Source: a virus. Taken from it: DNA of 46,073 nucleotides. This document shows, piece by piece, positions 1 through 10,105 of this stretch; the first letter of the stretch is position 1, and every line of letters starts with the position of its first letter. Position numbers and translations under genes: made by a program. The notes below the pieces were generated by a model, which did no database searches, was not told where the DNA came from, and saw only the letters and a program-made list of their open reading frames with translations. Where the stretch lies: IMG/VR virus record IMGVR_UViG_3300034198_025161, positions 1-46,073 of that record; one strand, given 5' to 3'.

Positions 1-1
1 C

Positions 2-3000
2 GTTACAGGAACCGCTGGAGCATTATCTTTAGGCTTTACTGGAGGTATGCTTGGAGATCAAATAGGACAAGATATAAATTCATATATCTGGAATAAATAT
101 ATTCCAGCATCTATGAAGAAGAGAGTTATGGACAAGATGAAGGCTAGTCCAGAATCATATTCAGGAGGACAGTGGATAGGCTTTGGTGCTGAGTTAATGG
201 GAGGTGCTGCTGCTGATGATATGATCAGAAAGGGTATGACATCAGCTTTTGGTAAAGCGACCTCAGTAAGCTCAAAAATGTTACAGAATGGCGCTATTAC
301 ATCTAATGCTATTAAACTTTCTCCCAATAGTATTCCTATCGCTAATGCTAATGAAATTACTAATAGAAGTTTAGCATTATTTAAAGACGGTACAGAACAA
401 ACTGTTCAAAAATCCAAGAGGGTGGTTGGTGAGGCTGTTGTTAATCCAACGCCAGAAATGATGGCAGAACGTGCAAGATTACTTGAACAGGCTAGAGTAG
501 GTGAAGCAGCTAATGCTGCTAGAAAAGCAGCTAAAGCAAAAGCAGCTAAAACCGGAACCAAAACTAAACCTCCAGAAACTCCAAATGAAGCTGCGGTTGC
601 TCAACAAGCGTCAGACACAAAGCCAACAGCAGCTCCTCCCAAACCAGTCGCACCAAAACCAGAAGCTACTCCAGCAGAACCAAGGGCGGATTCACCAATA
701 GTCCCAATAAAACCAAAATCTACTTTCAAATATGAAGCTAGAGATACACGAGCTGGTTCTAAAACTTTTGGAATGGATGTAAGAGATTCGATAGAAGCGG
801 TTAGTCAAGAGGAAGCGATAGCACTTCTTAAAAAGCAAGGTTTGGATGTTTTGGCTAGTCGCCGTAGTGTAGAGAAGGGTAAACCTAGCATATACAAGCC
901 CAAGTCTTCTGACACAACAAAACCCAAAAAACCTTCGGGTTCAACGAAACCAAAACCTGCTCCAGCAGCAGGAAAAACGCCTCCAAAATCCACTTTTATA
1001 TATGAAGCCCTAGACACACGAACTGGAAGAGAAGTAAGAGACACAATAGAGGCTACTAGTCAAGACGAAGCACTAGATCTTCTGAAAAAGCAGGGTCTTA
1101 ATGTTTTACCTGATCCGAAGAGGAAGGGGAAACTCCTAATAAAACAAAAGAAGGCCCCCAAGGGTCCGTCTTATAAAGATGTTGTTGGTAAATGGGCTTG
1201 GGAAAAATTAAAAATAAAGGGAGATACCACATCAGCAAAAGCGTGGGATGTATTGAGAAAATTAAGCTATACTAGTCTTGCTTTTCAAGCACTGCCTATT
1301 GTATCTGGTATCGGTTCTGCTGCATATAATGCTGTTTTTGGAGAAAGACCAATGCCACCAGATGCTGGAGCTTCTGGATCATCTGGTCCGGTTACTGGAG
1401 GACCATTACCAAAACCAACATGGTCGGCAGACCCAATTGAAGAGATGAAAATTAATGCGGAAGTAGCAAAGAGAGCTTATGAGACAACGCAAAGAGATAG
1501 AACTGAAGAATTTGCTACCAAAGACAATCAGTATATGTTTGGTCAGATGCAACTTGCACAAGCTATGGGACTTAAAGATCCTATGGGGGCGGTTAACTTT
1601 ACTGCTCGTGGAGCAAAAATACCAAAATATGAACTGGGTGATGGCTCTGATCGTGGGCAACTGTTAAGAGCACAAGAAAGAGAAGAAGCAAATAAGAGAC
1701 TTAAAGAGCTCGACGAGAAACTCAAAACAGTGTCAGATGCCAAGACAATATCCCCAGATATGCAAAAGGATATTGACGAAAGAAATGCTTTACGTAAAAA
1801 ATTAGAACGAGATTATATCGCACAAAATAATCTTGGAATACCGAATGTAGATGGAAATACTTTCCCAGCATTTAATGTTACCAGTCCAATAATACCAAAA
1901 CCACAAGATTTTGGCTTTAAAGGAAATAATGAAGACAAATTTGACGGAGAAGATATTTTTGATATGAACGGAAAGCCATTTCCAGCCATTGTTGCCAAAG
2001 CTATGAAAAGTGATGGTAAAATGGATTTTAATGCGTATACGAGAAATGCATCTATTCTTAGTACTCCACTATCTTCAATACCGTCAGATAAGAAAAAACA
2101 AACGAACGAACAGGCATTACAACAATACTTAAGAGAATTTGGTGTTGTTCAACAGGATATTGCTGGTACAGATACTGATGAGAATAGTTTAGTTATTAAT
2201 AAGTTTAATGAATTAAAATCTAGATATCTTAAAGATTTTGCTGGCGGATCCATACCAGACCTAGATAACAGTCCAATATCAAGAGGTCCAGAAGCCGCAC
2301 AACAGGTTACAACACAAAGTAAAATGCTACAAAAACATTTACGAGATAAGTTATCTGATAGTAAATTTAAGTCGCAAAACTTTAGTGGCTCTGGATCTGC
2401 TGGTATTACTGGAGTTACCAAAGAAGATAAAGTTGCTGCACAAAAGGTTATTAATGATTTACTAACCAAGTATGGATACCCTGGAGATTCTGAAGATAAC
2501 CGTAAAAAATTAGTCAGTAAATTAGAAGAAAAAACATCCAAAGCTAATAACATTATTGAATCTAGCAAAGCATGGGATTTCTTTAATAAGCAAAGAGATA
2601 AATATGATGCTGAGCTTGAGAAGTATTGGACTATGAGAGCCAGATGGGAAAACAGAGAAGATTTACAAAACAATCCACTCCAAATGATGACTGGAATGGG
2701 TACTCTTAGCGAAGAAGAAAGAAATCAAGCTACTGTACAAATGCAGAAAATTGACAAAGATATAGCAGAGAAAATTAAAAAAGAAGGCAGAGACTCAGAC
2801 TCTGTTAAACTATTAGAAAGACAAAAACAAGAAGTATTAGATAAACTATACAAAAATCGTGTTGGTGCTGGCGTTAAATTTGAATCTTCTCCATCTATGG
2901 AATACGTATTATTTAATACTCCATTAAAGGGTGGAGCCCATATTAATCCATTCAAAACTTTTAGTAATTTTGATATGGCATATGGCAGACCCGGATCGAT

Positions 3001-5542
3001 GAATGTTGTCGGAGAGTCTGGACCATACATTAGAGATACTAATGAATTAATCAGTACAATGCTAAAGAATTATGGTAGTGCTCTTGGTATTAAAGAAAAA
3101 ATACCAGAAAATAATGAACAATTTAAAGCTTGGATACAAAAAATAGATCCAACTATTGCACAGTCCCTACCATCTGTTAATAGTAGTTTATCGTGGAATT
3201 TGGATAAACTACAAAATATGTATGGTACAGCAAGTGCTAATCCTACCACCGATAGTTTTGCAGATAAGTTTGGTTTATGGAACTTGCAAACAACAGAAAA
3301 AGCATACGATGATAGTTTTGTAGAAAATTATAAGCAAGCATTCCTTAAACAGATTAAGGGGGTTACATCGTCACAAACTGATAATAGATCCAAAGAACAA
3401 TATGTTTTGCCAAAAACTATAAAGAATTATCAGAATGCTATTGCTGCTATGGGCTTGTATACTGGACAAATGGCAGATGGTAATCCTAACATATATAAAA
3501 AAGTAAATCCAGGATTTAAGAAACTAACTATAGATAATAAACCAGAAGGGAAAACAGAAGAAGAACAAATTACTAGTTTACGTAAAAAACTTGGACAAGG
3601 ATATACAACTTGGAAGAGAGCTAATTTAGATAAGGTTTTTGGTGGAATAGCACCAAAAGACATTAAACAATGGAAAAGAATTGACGACAACTATAAACTA
3701 CCCGGAACCCCAGAAGAAGTTAGAAATACAGTTTTAGCAGATGTTAATACTTTGGATAGAATTAAAAATCTTGACACATTTACCATTAATAATAGAGAAT
3801 CTATTACTCCAGGATTAATGAGAGAAATTGCAGCAGGAGCTAATCTATTAAACGGAGCAAATACAGAAATTGGTGACGCAGCAGCGCAGCCTTTCATGGG
3901 TCAGGACAATAAGCCATTATCTGGAGAAACTAAATTTTTAGAATTCTTAGTAGACACTCTTAATTTTAATAAGGATCGTAATGTAAGCGAAAGACAAGCA
4001 AGACTAGAAGCATTAAGTTCAAAAGATTTAAAAGCAACAACACCAGATACGTCTTATCACAAAGCAGCAAAAGGTATACAAGATAGATTAAAAACTCTTA
4101 AAAAGCCATATGAATTCTGGGATTCATTAAGAAGCTATGGCACAGAGCCTGTTGCCGACTTAGTAAATAAGCCAGATCCAAATGCTAATAAAACTATTGT
4201 GCAAACCATTGATAATAATGGAATGCCTAAAATTTACAGGGGAGCAAATCAGGTAGAAATTGCTGACAAACAAATACCAGCAGATACTGTTGATAGATTC
4301 TTTGCTGGATATTCTGGACTATTTACAGAGTATCAACAGCCATATGAAATGATTAAACAACAAGTAGCTAGACTCGGAGGCAAATATACTGGCGAAATTT
4401 CAAATTTCCCAACTATGCCATCACCATTCGGTAATCCAAATTTTATTTACTTGAAAAAACATCTAGATATGCAGTCTGTGGAAGCTAAGGATATTGAAGC
4501 AGCTGGTGCTGGTGGAGACAAGCCAGGAGTAGTTCCTCCCAAAGCCCCAGCAGCATCTCCATCTTTAGGTCAAGACGTTAAAGAGAAAATTCAATTAGCT
4601 CATCAAAGAGTACAACAAAAAGCTCAAGCAATTTTTAATGATGAGACACTTCAACGATCCGAAGCCGAGCAATACACTCCATTATTATCTGATCTGGGTA
4701 AATTATTATTTGAGAATATTCCAACATTTAAAGACAATAGTACCCAAGAGAATTCTTCATGGTTTGGATATCAAAAATATTATAATCGTATGCATAGGTT
4801 TGGAGACGTTGCAGTTAATATGAATGATGTAGCTGCTTATAGGCCAGAAATATTAGAAGAGAAAAAATTAAGAAGCCATCTAGACAATGTTATTAAACCC
4901 AAATACTTATCCTCTGGTGGTTCTGTTTTAGTAAATTATCAACCCAAGGGTACAGATACTATTCCAGCAATGTTAACTCGTGGAGAATATGTTGTAAATA
5001 AACAAGCGACAAATAAACACTTACCACTATTAAATGCTATTAATAATGGAAGTATTGGCAGCGCCCCCAGTATGGGCGGAGTTTCATATGCTCAATCTGG
5101 AGGAATTATTAATCCAATATATAGAAAGGTTGGCGGAGGAAGTAATGTTATGAACGTGGCACAATCTTTTGGTAAGGCTATGGGATTTGATATGACTAGT
5201 GCCAACACAGTATTTGACAGCTTTATCAAATCTTTTGGTGCTGAGACTGCTAATTTAGGAGCTCTTATAAATAATCTAGCAAGAGTTTTCCCTGCATTAG
5301 GTGGTCCCGTTAGCGCTTTTGGAAAACATGTTGATACTTTTATTAGAGGTTTAGATTCTATTAAATCTATTGAAATTAAAGGACCAAGTATTCCAGAAAT
5401 AGTAACCTTTAAAGGGGGTAAGATAGAAGTAGAATTAACATCTCCAGCAGATAGTAGCTATAAATTAAGTCCAGAAGACGAAAAACGACTAGTAGATAAG
5501 ATACAATTAAGAGTTACCGAATTGATTGGATTAGGTAGATAA
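2..5542 (+). CDS. Tail tape measure protein (5' end outside window)
   Basis: This very large protein probably sets tail length and lies inside the tail tube. The frame is open to the left edge, and the glycine-rich residues before the first ATG (47) read like protein, so the true start is upstream; residue numbers here count from that ATG (1831 residues seen). The C-terminal part (about 1620-1645) has the tape-measure signature GTDTIPAMLTRGEYVVNKQA followed by Gly/Ser-rich sequence. Residues 130-215 are Ala/Lys/Pro-rich. Two repeats at about 227-275 and 317-359 (pattern F-x-YEA-x-D ... EA-x-x-LLKKQGL-x-VL) resemble the N-terminal domain of GspF/PilC secretion proteins. A hydrophobic stretch lies near 405-430 and the middle is charged and helical. 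It is the first gene of a plus-strand tail operon. The signature and size make the call firm; the GspF resemblance is by eye. Confidence 0.88.
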   Translation, partial: VTGTAGALSLGFTGGMLGDQIGQDINSYIWNKYIPASMKKRVMDKMKASPESYSGGQWIGFGAELMGGAAADDMIRKGMTSAFGKATSVSSKMLQNGAITSNAIKLSPNSIPIANANEITNRSLALFKDGTEQTVQKSKRVVGEAVVNPTPEMMAERARLLEQARVGEAANAARKAAKAKAAKTGTKTKPPETPNEAAVAQQASDTKPTAAPPKPVAPKPEATPAEPRADSPIVPIKPKSTFKYEARDTRAGSKTFGMDVRDSIEAVSQEEAIALLKKQGLDVLASRRSVEKGKPSIYKPKSSDTTKPKKPSGSTKPKPAPAAGKTPPKSTFIYEALDTRTGREVRDTIEATSQDEALDLLKKQGLNVLPDPKRKGKLLIKQKKAPKGPSYKDVVGKWAWEKLKIKGDTTSAKAWDVLRKLSYTSLAFQALPIVSGIGSAAYNAVFGERPMPPDAGASGSSGPVTGGPLPKPTWSADPIEEMKINAEVAKRAYETTQRDRTEEFATKDNQYMFGQMQLAQAMGLKDPMGAVNFTARGAKIPKYELGDGSDRGQLLRAQEREEANKRLKELDEKLKTVSDAKTISPDMQKDIDERNALRKKLERDYIAQNNLGIPNVDGNTFPAFNVTSPIIPKPQDFGFKGNNEDKFDGEDIFDMNGKPFPAIVAKAMKSDGKMDFNAYTRNASILSTPLSSIPSDKKKQTNEQALQQYLREFGVVQQDIAGTDTDENSLVINKFNELKSRYLKDFAGGSIPDLDNSPISRGPEAAQQVTTQSKMLQKHLRDKLSDSKFKSQNFSGSGSAGITGVTKEDKVAAQKVINDLLTKYGYPGDSEDNRKKLVSKLEEKTSKANNIIESSKAWDFFNKQRDKYDAELEKYWTMRARWENREDLQNNPLQMMTGMGTLSEEERNQATVQMQKIDKDIAEKIKKEGRDSDSVKLLERQKQEVLDKLYKNRVGAGVKFESSPSMEYVLFNTPLKGGAHINPFKTFSNFDMAYGRPGSMNVVGESGPYIRDTNELISTMLKNYGSALGIKEKIPENNEQFKAWIQKIDPTIAQSLPSVNSSLSWNLDKLQNMYGTASANPTTDSFADKFGLWNLQTTEKAYDDSFVENYKQAFLKQIKGVTSSQTDNRSKEQYVLPKTIKNYQNAIAAMGLYTGQMADGNPNIYKKVNPGFKKLTIDNKPEGKTEEEQITSLRKKLGQGYTTWKRANLDKVFGGIAPKDIKQWKRIDDNYKLPGTPEEVRNTVLADVNTLDRIKNLDTFTINNRESITPGLMREIAAGANLLNGANTEIGDAAAQPFMGQDNKPLSGETKFLEFLVDTLNFNKDRNVSERQARLEALSSKDLKATTPDTSYHKAAKGIQDRLKTLKKPYEFWDSLRSYGTEPVADLVNKPDPNANKTIVQTIDNNGMPKIYRGANQVEIADKQIPADTVDRFFAGYSGLFTEYQQPYEMIKQQVARLGGKYTGEISNFPTMPSPFGNPNFIYLKKHLDMQSVEAKDIEAAGAGGDKPGVVPPKAPAASPSLGQDVKEKIQLAHQRVQQKAQAIFNDETLQRSEAEQYTPLLSDLGKLLFENIPTFKDNSTQENSSWFGYQKYYNRMHRFGDVAVNMNDVAAYRPEILEEKKLRSHLDNVIKPKYLSSGGSVLVNYQPKGTDTIPAMLTRGEYVVNKQATNKHLPLLNAINNGSIGSAPSMGGVSYAQSGGIINPIYRKVGGGSNVMNVAQSFGKAMGFDMTSANTVFDSFIKSFGAETANLGALINNLARVFPALGGPVSAFGKHVDTFIRGLDSIKSIEIKGPSIPEIVTFKGGKIEVELTSPADSSYKLSPEDEKRLVDKIQLRVTELIGLGR

Positions 5543-5568
5543 GTATTATAATTATAAGGTCATAAACT

Positions 5569-7176
5569 ATGTTTAAAGTACAAAACGAAACATCTGTAGA
5601 TAATATTAGCGTTCAAAATATTCCTCCCGGTGGAGCTACGGTAACTGTTGGTGGAGTCTCACTAGACCCTGCTCCTTTTGTATCATTATCTATTGAACAA
5701 TATCGTGTTGGCGACTTAATTATTGGTGGTTCACTAATTGTTTCTTTAAATGGCACTGTTTATACTACTGATGGTGGATTTAGCGACATTGCTGGTAAAT
5801 TAAAGAGTAAATTTAAAGATATTGGTCAAAAAGGCGATTGTGTATCTATTAATATTAACTGTAGTGGCTCAATATTAGTAAATGGATACGGTACAGTTAG
5901 ATCTGTAAATATCGAAGAAGGCCCTGAGCCTAGCTGGACACAAGTTGCCGCCTATTCCGTAGAATTAGAAATGTATGAGAATGAGAGTGAGCTTGTAGTA
6001 AAACCTAATGCGAAAGCTACTTCTTATGTGACTTCTAATGAGATCATCAAAGATATATCAGAATCTATAACATTGAATATAGATAATGATGCATTTTCTA
6101 GCGATTCAATACCTGGTGGAAATAAAGCGGGAAGGGCGCATGCTAAGTATAGTTTCAATATTAGTGCTACAGGAGGTGGTGTTGGTTGTGATGCTTCTGT
6201 ATCTAGAAAAACAGGACTAGAAGCAGCTGAGGAGGTTTTAAAGAGAAGACTATCAGCTTTAGAGTCTGGAAGTATTAGTAATGGATTATCAACGTCCAAT
6301 TCTTTAATTAGTGCTTTAGGATCATATCATGCTGGTCCTAAATATATGCATGTTAGAAGTTTGGATGCAGACCCCATTAATGGTACGATAACTGTCAATG
6401 GTGATTTAATTATTAGACCAACAGGAACGCCGTATCCTCAAGCATTTATAGATATTAGCGTCGATTCAAGAGCAGAGACAGCACAAGTTGGTCGTAATGT
6501 GACTGTATCAGGAACAGTAGAAGGTTTATATACAACATCATTTAGTGACTTAATAACTAATGGACAATTTCATCCATCGAGTACTAATAGAATAAGTAAT
6601 GCCGAAAGTGCTTATAGCTCTTTGTCTGGGTCTTTTATAGGTTTAGCAACAATGTACCTATCTGGTGTCTTAACAGATACTGGAGACTGTACTGACGGAG
6701 GTCTATTAGGCATATGTCCTAGTTATGTTCCTCCTCAAGAGTGCGGATTAAGACTAGTTAATAAGAGTGAAACTAGAAATTTTGGACAAGGAACCATAGG
6801 TTTTTCTTTTGAATATTCAACAGCTCAAAATTGTAGTATTCCTGGGGCAACTAAGGTTGAAACAGAAGTTACTCATAATTATCCTACCGACGTATTTGCT
6901 GAATTTACTATACCATTTAGAGGTGAGCCACTTTTACAGGATCTTGGTACAACAACAAAAGAAACCGTAGCAGTAAACGTCACAGCCACCGTAGAAAATC
7001 CAGGATGTGATGTTAGAGATATGTCTGGAGTAATAGGTTGTGCTGTTGGTATAGCAAACAGTCTAGCATCAAGCGAGGGTGCATCTGGATGGTATTTAAC
7101 ACAAAGTTCAATAACAAAAAATAATACTGGAACTCTCAGAGTATCTAAAGAATGGACCAAGCCTCATAATTGTTGA
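5569..7176 (+). CDS. Putative tail/baseplate protein, beta-rich, unknown family
   Basis: This 535-residue protein has no family I can name. It is rich in Ser, Thr, Gly and Val with alternating hydrophobic residues, typical of beta-sandwich tail proteins. It appears to hold an N-terminal domain (about 1-135, with VGGVSLDPAPFVSLSIEQ near the start), a middle region with a short helix (about 215-235), and a C-terminal domain with several Cys (about 370-535). No signal peptide or membrane segment is seen. It starts 26 bases after the tape measure gene with AAGG nine bases before its ATG, and ends 11 bases before the next gene. A distal-tail or baseplate role is inferred only from this position. 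Confidence 0.6.
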   Translation: MFKVQNETSVDNISVQNIPPGGATVTVGGVSLDPAPFVSLSIEQYRVGDLIIGGSLIVSLNGTVYTTDGGFSDIAGKLKSKFKDIGQKGDCVSININCSGSILVNGYGTVRSVNIEEGPEPSWTQVAAYSVELEMYENESELVVKPNAKATSYVTSNEIIKDISESITLNIDNDAFSSDSIPGGNKAGRAHAKYSFNISATGGGVGCDASVSRKTGLEAAEEVLKRRLSALESGSISNGLSTSNSLISALGSYHAGPKYMHVRSLDADPINGTITVNGDLIIRPTGTPYPQAFIDISVDSRAETAQVGRNVTVSGTVEGLYTTSFSDLITNGQFHPSSTNRISNAESAYSSLSGSFIGLATMYLSGVLTDTGDCTDGGLLGICPSYVPPQECGLRLVNKSETRNFGQGTIGFSFEYSTAQNCSIPGATKVETEVTHNYPTDVFAEFTIPFRGEPLLQDLGTTTKETVAVNVTATVENPGCDVRDMSGVIGCAVGIANSLASSEGASGWYLTQSSITKNNTGTLRVSKEWTKPHNC

Positions 7177-7187
7177 TATAGGAAATA

Positions 7188-9125
7188 ATGAATACAAAAT
7201 CTTATTCAATACAAACAGTTAAGCCTAAATGCATAGATCAGAAAACTGGTAGTATTACCATTATCGATAGATCTAATGGTCTACTATCTTTTAGTTGGAC
7301 TAATATTAATACTGATGCTTTGATAGCTGACTATGGTAAAACAGTATACAATCTATCTTGTGGAGTATATACTCTTCAAATTTATAATTTACTTAAAAAA
7401 TCAACAGAAACTATTGATATTGACTTATCTTGTGCAGACGCTTTGTCTATGGACTTGGTTCATGTTGGAGATATACAGTGCTATAACGATAATATTTCTA
7501 TGCATATAGAGTGGTCTGGTGGACTAGCCCCATATATATTAAGTATTAATAATTTTAAAATTAATACATCTCAAACATTTTATGATTATATAATTAAGCC
7601 CAATTATTATTATAACATATCCGTTACTGATAAAAATGGATGTATAGCCGAAAAAAAAGAAATAAGAATTATTACAAAGCCACTATCTGTAGAAATAAAA
7701 TGGGAGCCCATTACACAGTACAATGGGGTTTCGAGCAATGTTTCTTGCAATATTACTGGTGGTGTTGAGCCATATAAAGTAGCATGGTTTAAAGAAGACG
7801 TTCCGCAGCCTATTATAGTAAATCAAACATCTATTAATTATAAGTTAGTTGCTGGGGACTATAAATTAATAGTTACAGATAAAAATAATTGTGAGATTAT
7901 TAGAAATTTTACTATTAGTCAACCAAAACCAATATCTGTTAATGTGAGTAGATTTAATGATTATAGCACCAAGGCATTATTTGATCCTGTAGAAGCTAAA
8001 GTAGTATACAATTTATTGCTGCTACCATTAAGTAAATCCTCAGACTATTCAGATATTCTTTCGTCTGAAATATCTATTAAAAATGGTAATCATCAAATAG
8101 AACAAAAACTATGTATGGATTATGGAAATATTGTTATAAATGATCAAGAATATCAATATTACTATATATCTCCAGGTATAGAGGCCCCACATTTTGTAAA
8201 AAGTAAGCTTTTATTTAATGATAAAGAAATTAATTTAGAACATGTTTTTGGTAGTGGTCGAGCTAAATTAGTTATAGGATCTATGATTATATCTAATGAT
8301 TATAGTTTTGCTTATAAAAATAATGATATTATAAAAATAAATGAATTATCAAACAATAGTTACATAGATACTCAAATTAAACAAGTATTTATTAAAAGCG
8401 GATTGTATTTTTCTAATAATATTTCTACTATATTAAACATTATTCATAATAATACAATAGATATTGAACCAATACTGTTTATTAATAAACACAAAAATTT
8501 AACTACTCAGTCATTAACTACAAAGAGTAATAATAGGCTTGGGTCAATAACCTGTCATGTATCGAATGCTGATAAAAGCTCCTTGATTGCAATATTAACA
8601 AATGAGTTTGGAGATACGCGAACTTTAAATTTTAATGATAAATATCATTTAACAATAAATAATTTAATGTATGGTAAATACATTCTTAAAATTAAAGACA
8701 ATAATAGTAGCGCTTTAATTTATAATAATGAATTTATTAATACTGACTCTTTTGATATAGAGATTTTAGACTCTTCTGAAAAAGAAAGAGAATTATCTAT
8801 GATACAATCAGCAAGCACGTTCGATATTGACGCATCGTTATTAAATGTATATAATAAACCGCCTAATAGGCTATTATTTTCTGATCCAGAATTTAAAAAC
8901 GGGGTATTATTAAATATAAACCCCATCGATGCTTGCTATAAAATAATTGGTCAAAATTATACTTTAGACGATTGTGGATATAAGATTATTAAAGATTTAG
9001 GTTATGGAAAGTACAGTGTGGAAATATTTAAAAAAGGATATGTAACACAAAATATAGAATTTTTTTATAACACAACAAAAGAAACAGTTACAGTAATATT
9101 AGACAAGGATAAAGATAATGCCTAG
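7188..9125 (+). CDS. Tail protein with SprB-like repeats and a PEGA-like C-terminus
   Basis: This 645-residue protein is built from small beta domains. Two clear repeats (about 95-165 and 166-250) carry the SprB-repeat pattern: GG-x-x-PY (near 109 and 191), then a GDY/YYYN-type strand and VTDKNGC or VTDKNNC (near 146 and 229). A more degenerate copy may fill residues 10-85 (CGVYTLQIYN), and another lies near 480-550 (YGKYILKIKDN). The last 60 residues (GYGKYSVEIFKKGY, then TTKETVTVILDK) resemble a PEGA domain. No signal peptide is visible. SprB repeats are known from surface adhesins, so a host-binding or fibre-like role is possible, but this is inferred. The start has AGGA upstream. The gene overlaps the next by 8 bases, suggesting coupled translation. 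Confidence 0.65.
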   Translation: MNTKSYSIQTVKPKCIDQKTGSITIIDRSNGLLSFSWTNINTDALIADYGKTVYNLSCGVYTLQIYNLLKKSTETIDIDLSCADALSMDLVHVGDIQCYNDNISMHIEWSGGLAPYILSINNFKINTSQTFYDYIIKPNYYYNISVTDKNGCIAEKKEIRIITKPLSVEIKWEPITQYNGVSSNVSCNITGGVEPYKVAWFKEDVPQPIIVNQTSINYKLVAGDYKLIVTDKNNCEIIRNFTISQPKPISVNVSRFNDYSTKALFDPVEAKVVYNLLLLPLSKSSDYSDILSSEISIKNGNHQIEQKLCMDYGNIVINDQEYQYYYISPGIEAPHFVKSKLLFNDKEINLEHVFGSGRAKLVIGSMIISNDYSFAYKNNDIIKINELSNNSYIDTQIKQVFIKSGLYFSNNISTILNIIHNNTIDIEPILFINKHKNLTTQSLTTKSNNRLGSITCHVSNADKSSLIAILTNEFGDTRTLNFNDKYHLTINNLMYGKYILKIKDNNSSALIYNNEFINTDSFDIEILDSSEKERELSMIQSASTFDIDASLLNVYNKPPNRLLFSDPEFKNGVLLNINPIDACYKIIGQNYTLDDCGYKIIKDLGYGKYSVEIFKKGYVTQNIEFFYNTTKETVTVILDKDKDNA

Positions 9126-10095
9126 TGCCAAAGCCTTTGGCTGCGAAATTGTTAATCTAACATGTAATTTAGGATTTGGTGGACAAGAGTCTTCTCTGAG
9201 TCTTAAATTAGTTGAGTGTGGTTCTCCATACAATGGATCCTTAGGATGTGTTTATACGATATCTGTTGGAGGATTTAATTTTACTGGAGTATTAGCAGAT
9301 CATACTTACAGTCAATCGGCTTCGGGTTTTATTTGGGATGTTAGATTAACAGACGGTAGACAAAGCTTATCTAACGTATCTGTTATAATGAATGATTATT
9401 ATTGTAATATTAATACTCCTAATTTAATTAATGTATTGGCACTACTTGAGCCATCAGTATGTAATTTAGGCTGCTCAGACTTTATGGCATCTTTAAAAGA
9501 CGATCTCGGTATTCCGATGTTATATGTTTTAAATGCTTTACAGGGACAGCCTTGTATTTTACCAGTTTGTGGCGTTACGATGTCCATAGATGTATCAGCA
9601 ATTATCGCCATATGTCCAGCATATTTAAAAATTAGTGAAACAAGTTCTAATGTACTAAGCATCATCGGTCAGGCTTGTGATGAGGCTGGTTGTGATTTCA
9701 TAGTTACTATTATAGGGAATACGTTTACTGCTATACCTATAGATAAAAGATCGGTACCACCAGATGGAGCACTTGGTACTTTTTTAAATGCTGTTGCTAG
9801 TAGCGCTTGTGGAGGTAGTGGTACTGTAGACTATCGATATGGAGAAGAAACAACATACGAGCCAAGTAAAAAATTGGTAATTGGTGAAAATGTACACTAT
9901 CTCATGGTGGTACATAAGAATTGTGAAGGCAATCCTACAACAGGAGGCAGGGGTGTAGGGGGTGTTGGTAATGATCCCACAACACAAGATCCATACGCAC
10001 CACCACCGCCACCGTCTCCTCCTCCACCAGCTCCTCCACCACCAGTTCCTCCACCACCGGTACCTCCTCCTCCGGGACCGCCCTCTCCTATCTAA
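9118..10095 (+). CDS. Putative baseplate hub-like tail protein with polyproline tail
   Basis: This 325-residue protein has an N-terminal segment (about 40-100: GGFNFTGVLADHTYS, then LTDGRQSLSNVSVIMNDYY) resembling the first barrel of phage tail hub or late-control-D-type proteins. The resemblance is by eye and modest. It holds 14 Cys, many in short hydrophobic contexts, which is unusual for a phage tail protein. The last 30 residues or so are almost all Pro with Ala/Val/Gly/Ser spacers, like a flexible linker or a binding tail. It overlaps the end of the upstream gene by 8 bases, has AAGGA before its ATG, and is followed 10 bases later by the 1030-residue gene. Structural role likely; exact part uncertain. 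Confidence 0.5.
   Translation: MPSAKAFGCEIVNLTCNLGFGGQESSLSLKLVECGSPYNGSLGCVYTISVGGFNFTGVLADHTYSQSASGFIWDVRLTDGRQSLSNVSVIMNDYYCNINTPNLINVLALLEPSVCNLGCSDFMASLKDDLGIPMLYVLNALQGQPCILPVCGVTMSIDVSAIIAICPAYLKISETSSNVLSIIGQACDEAGCDFIVTIIGNTFTAIPIDKRSVPPDGALGTFLNAVASSACGGSGTVDYRYGEETTYEPSKKLVIGENVHYLMVVHKNCEGNPTTGGRGVGGVGNDPTTQDPYAPPPPPSPPPPAPPPPVPPPPVPPPPGPPSPI
9993..10092 (+). repeat. CCA/CCT-rich polyproline-coding tract
   Basis: A run of proline codons (CCA, CCT, CCG, CCC mixed) with single Ala, Val, Gly or Ser codons closes the hub-like gene. Blocks of four Pro plus one small residue recur several times. Synonymous codons vary, which suggests the protein feature is selected rather than a recent DNA slippage product. 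Consecutive prolines normally slow ribosomes and call for EF-P. Confidence 0.85.
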
Positions 10096-10105
10096 GGAAT
10101 AAATT

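Noticed and set aside
2149-2673. Minus-strand open frame of 174 residues inside the tape measure gene
   Set aside because: Antisense shadow of a strongly coding frame; Ser/Leu-rich composition typical of such shadows.
5522-5552. Promoter-like TTGATT and TATTAT before the 535-residue tail gene
   Set aside because: Poor -35 match in AT-rich DNA at the end of a coding gene; not above chance by eye.
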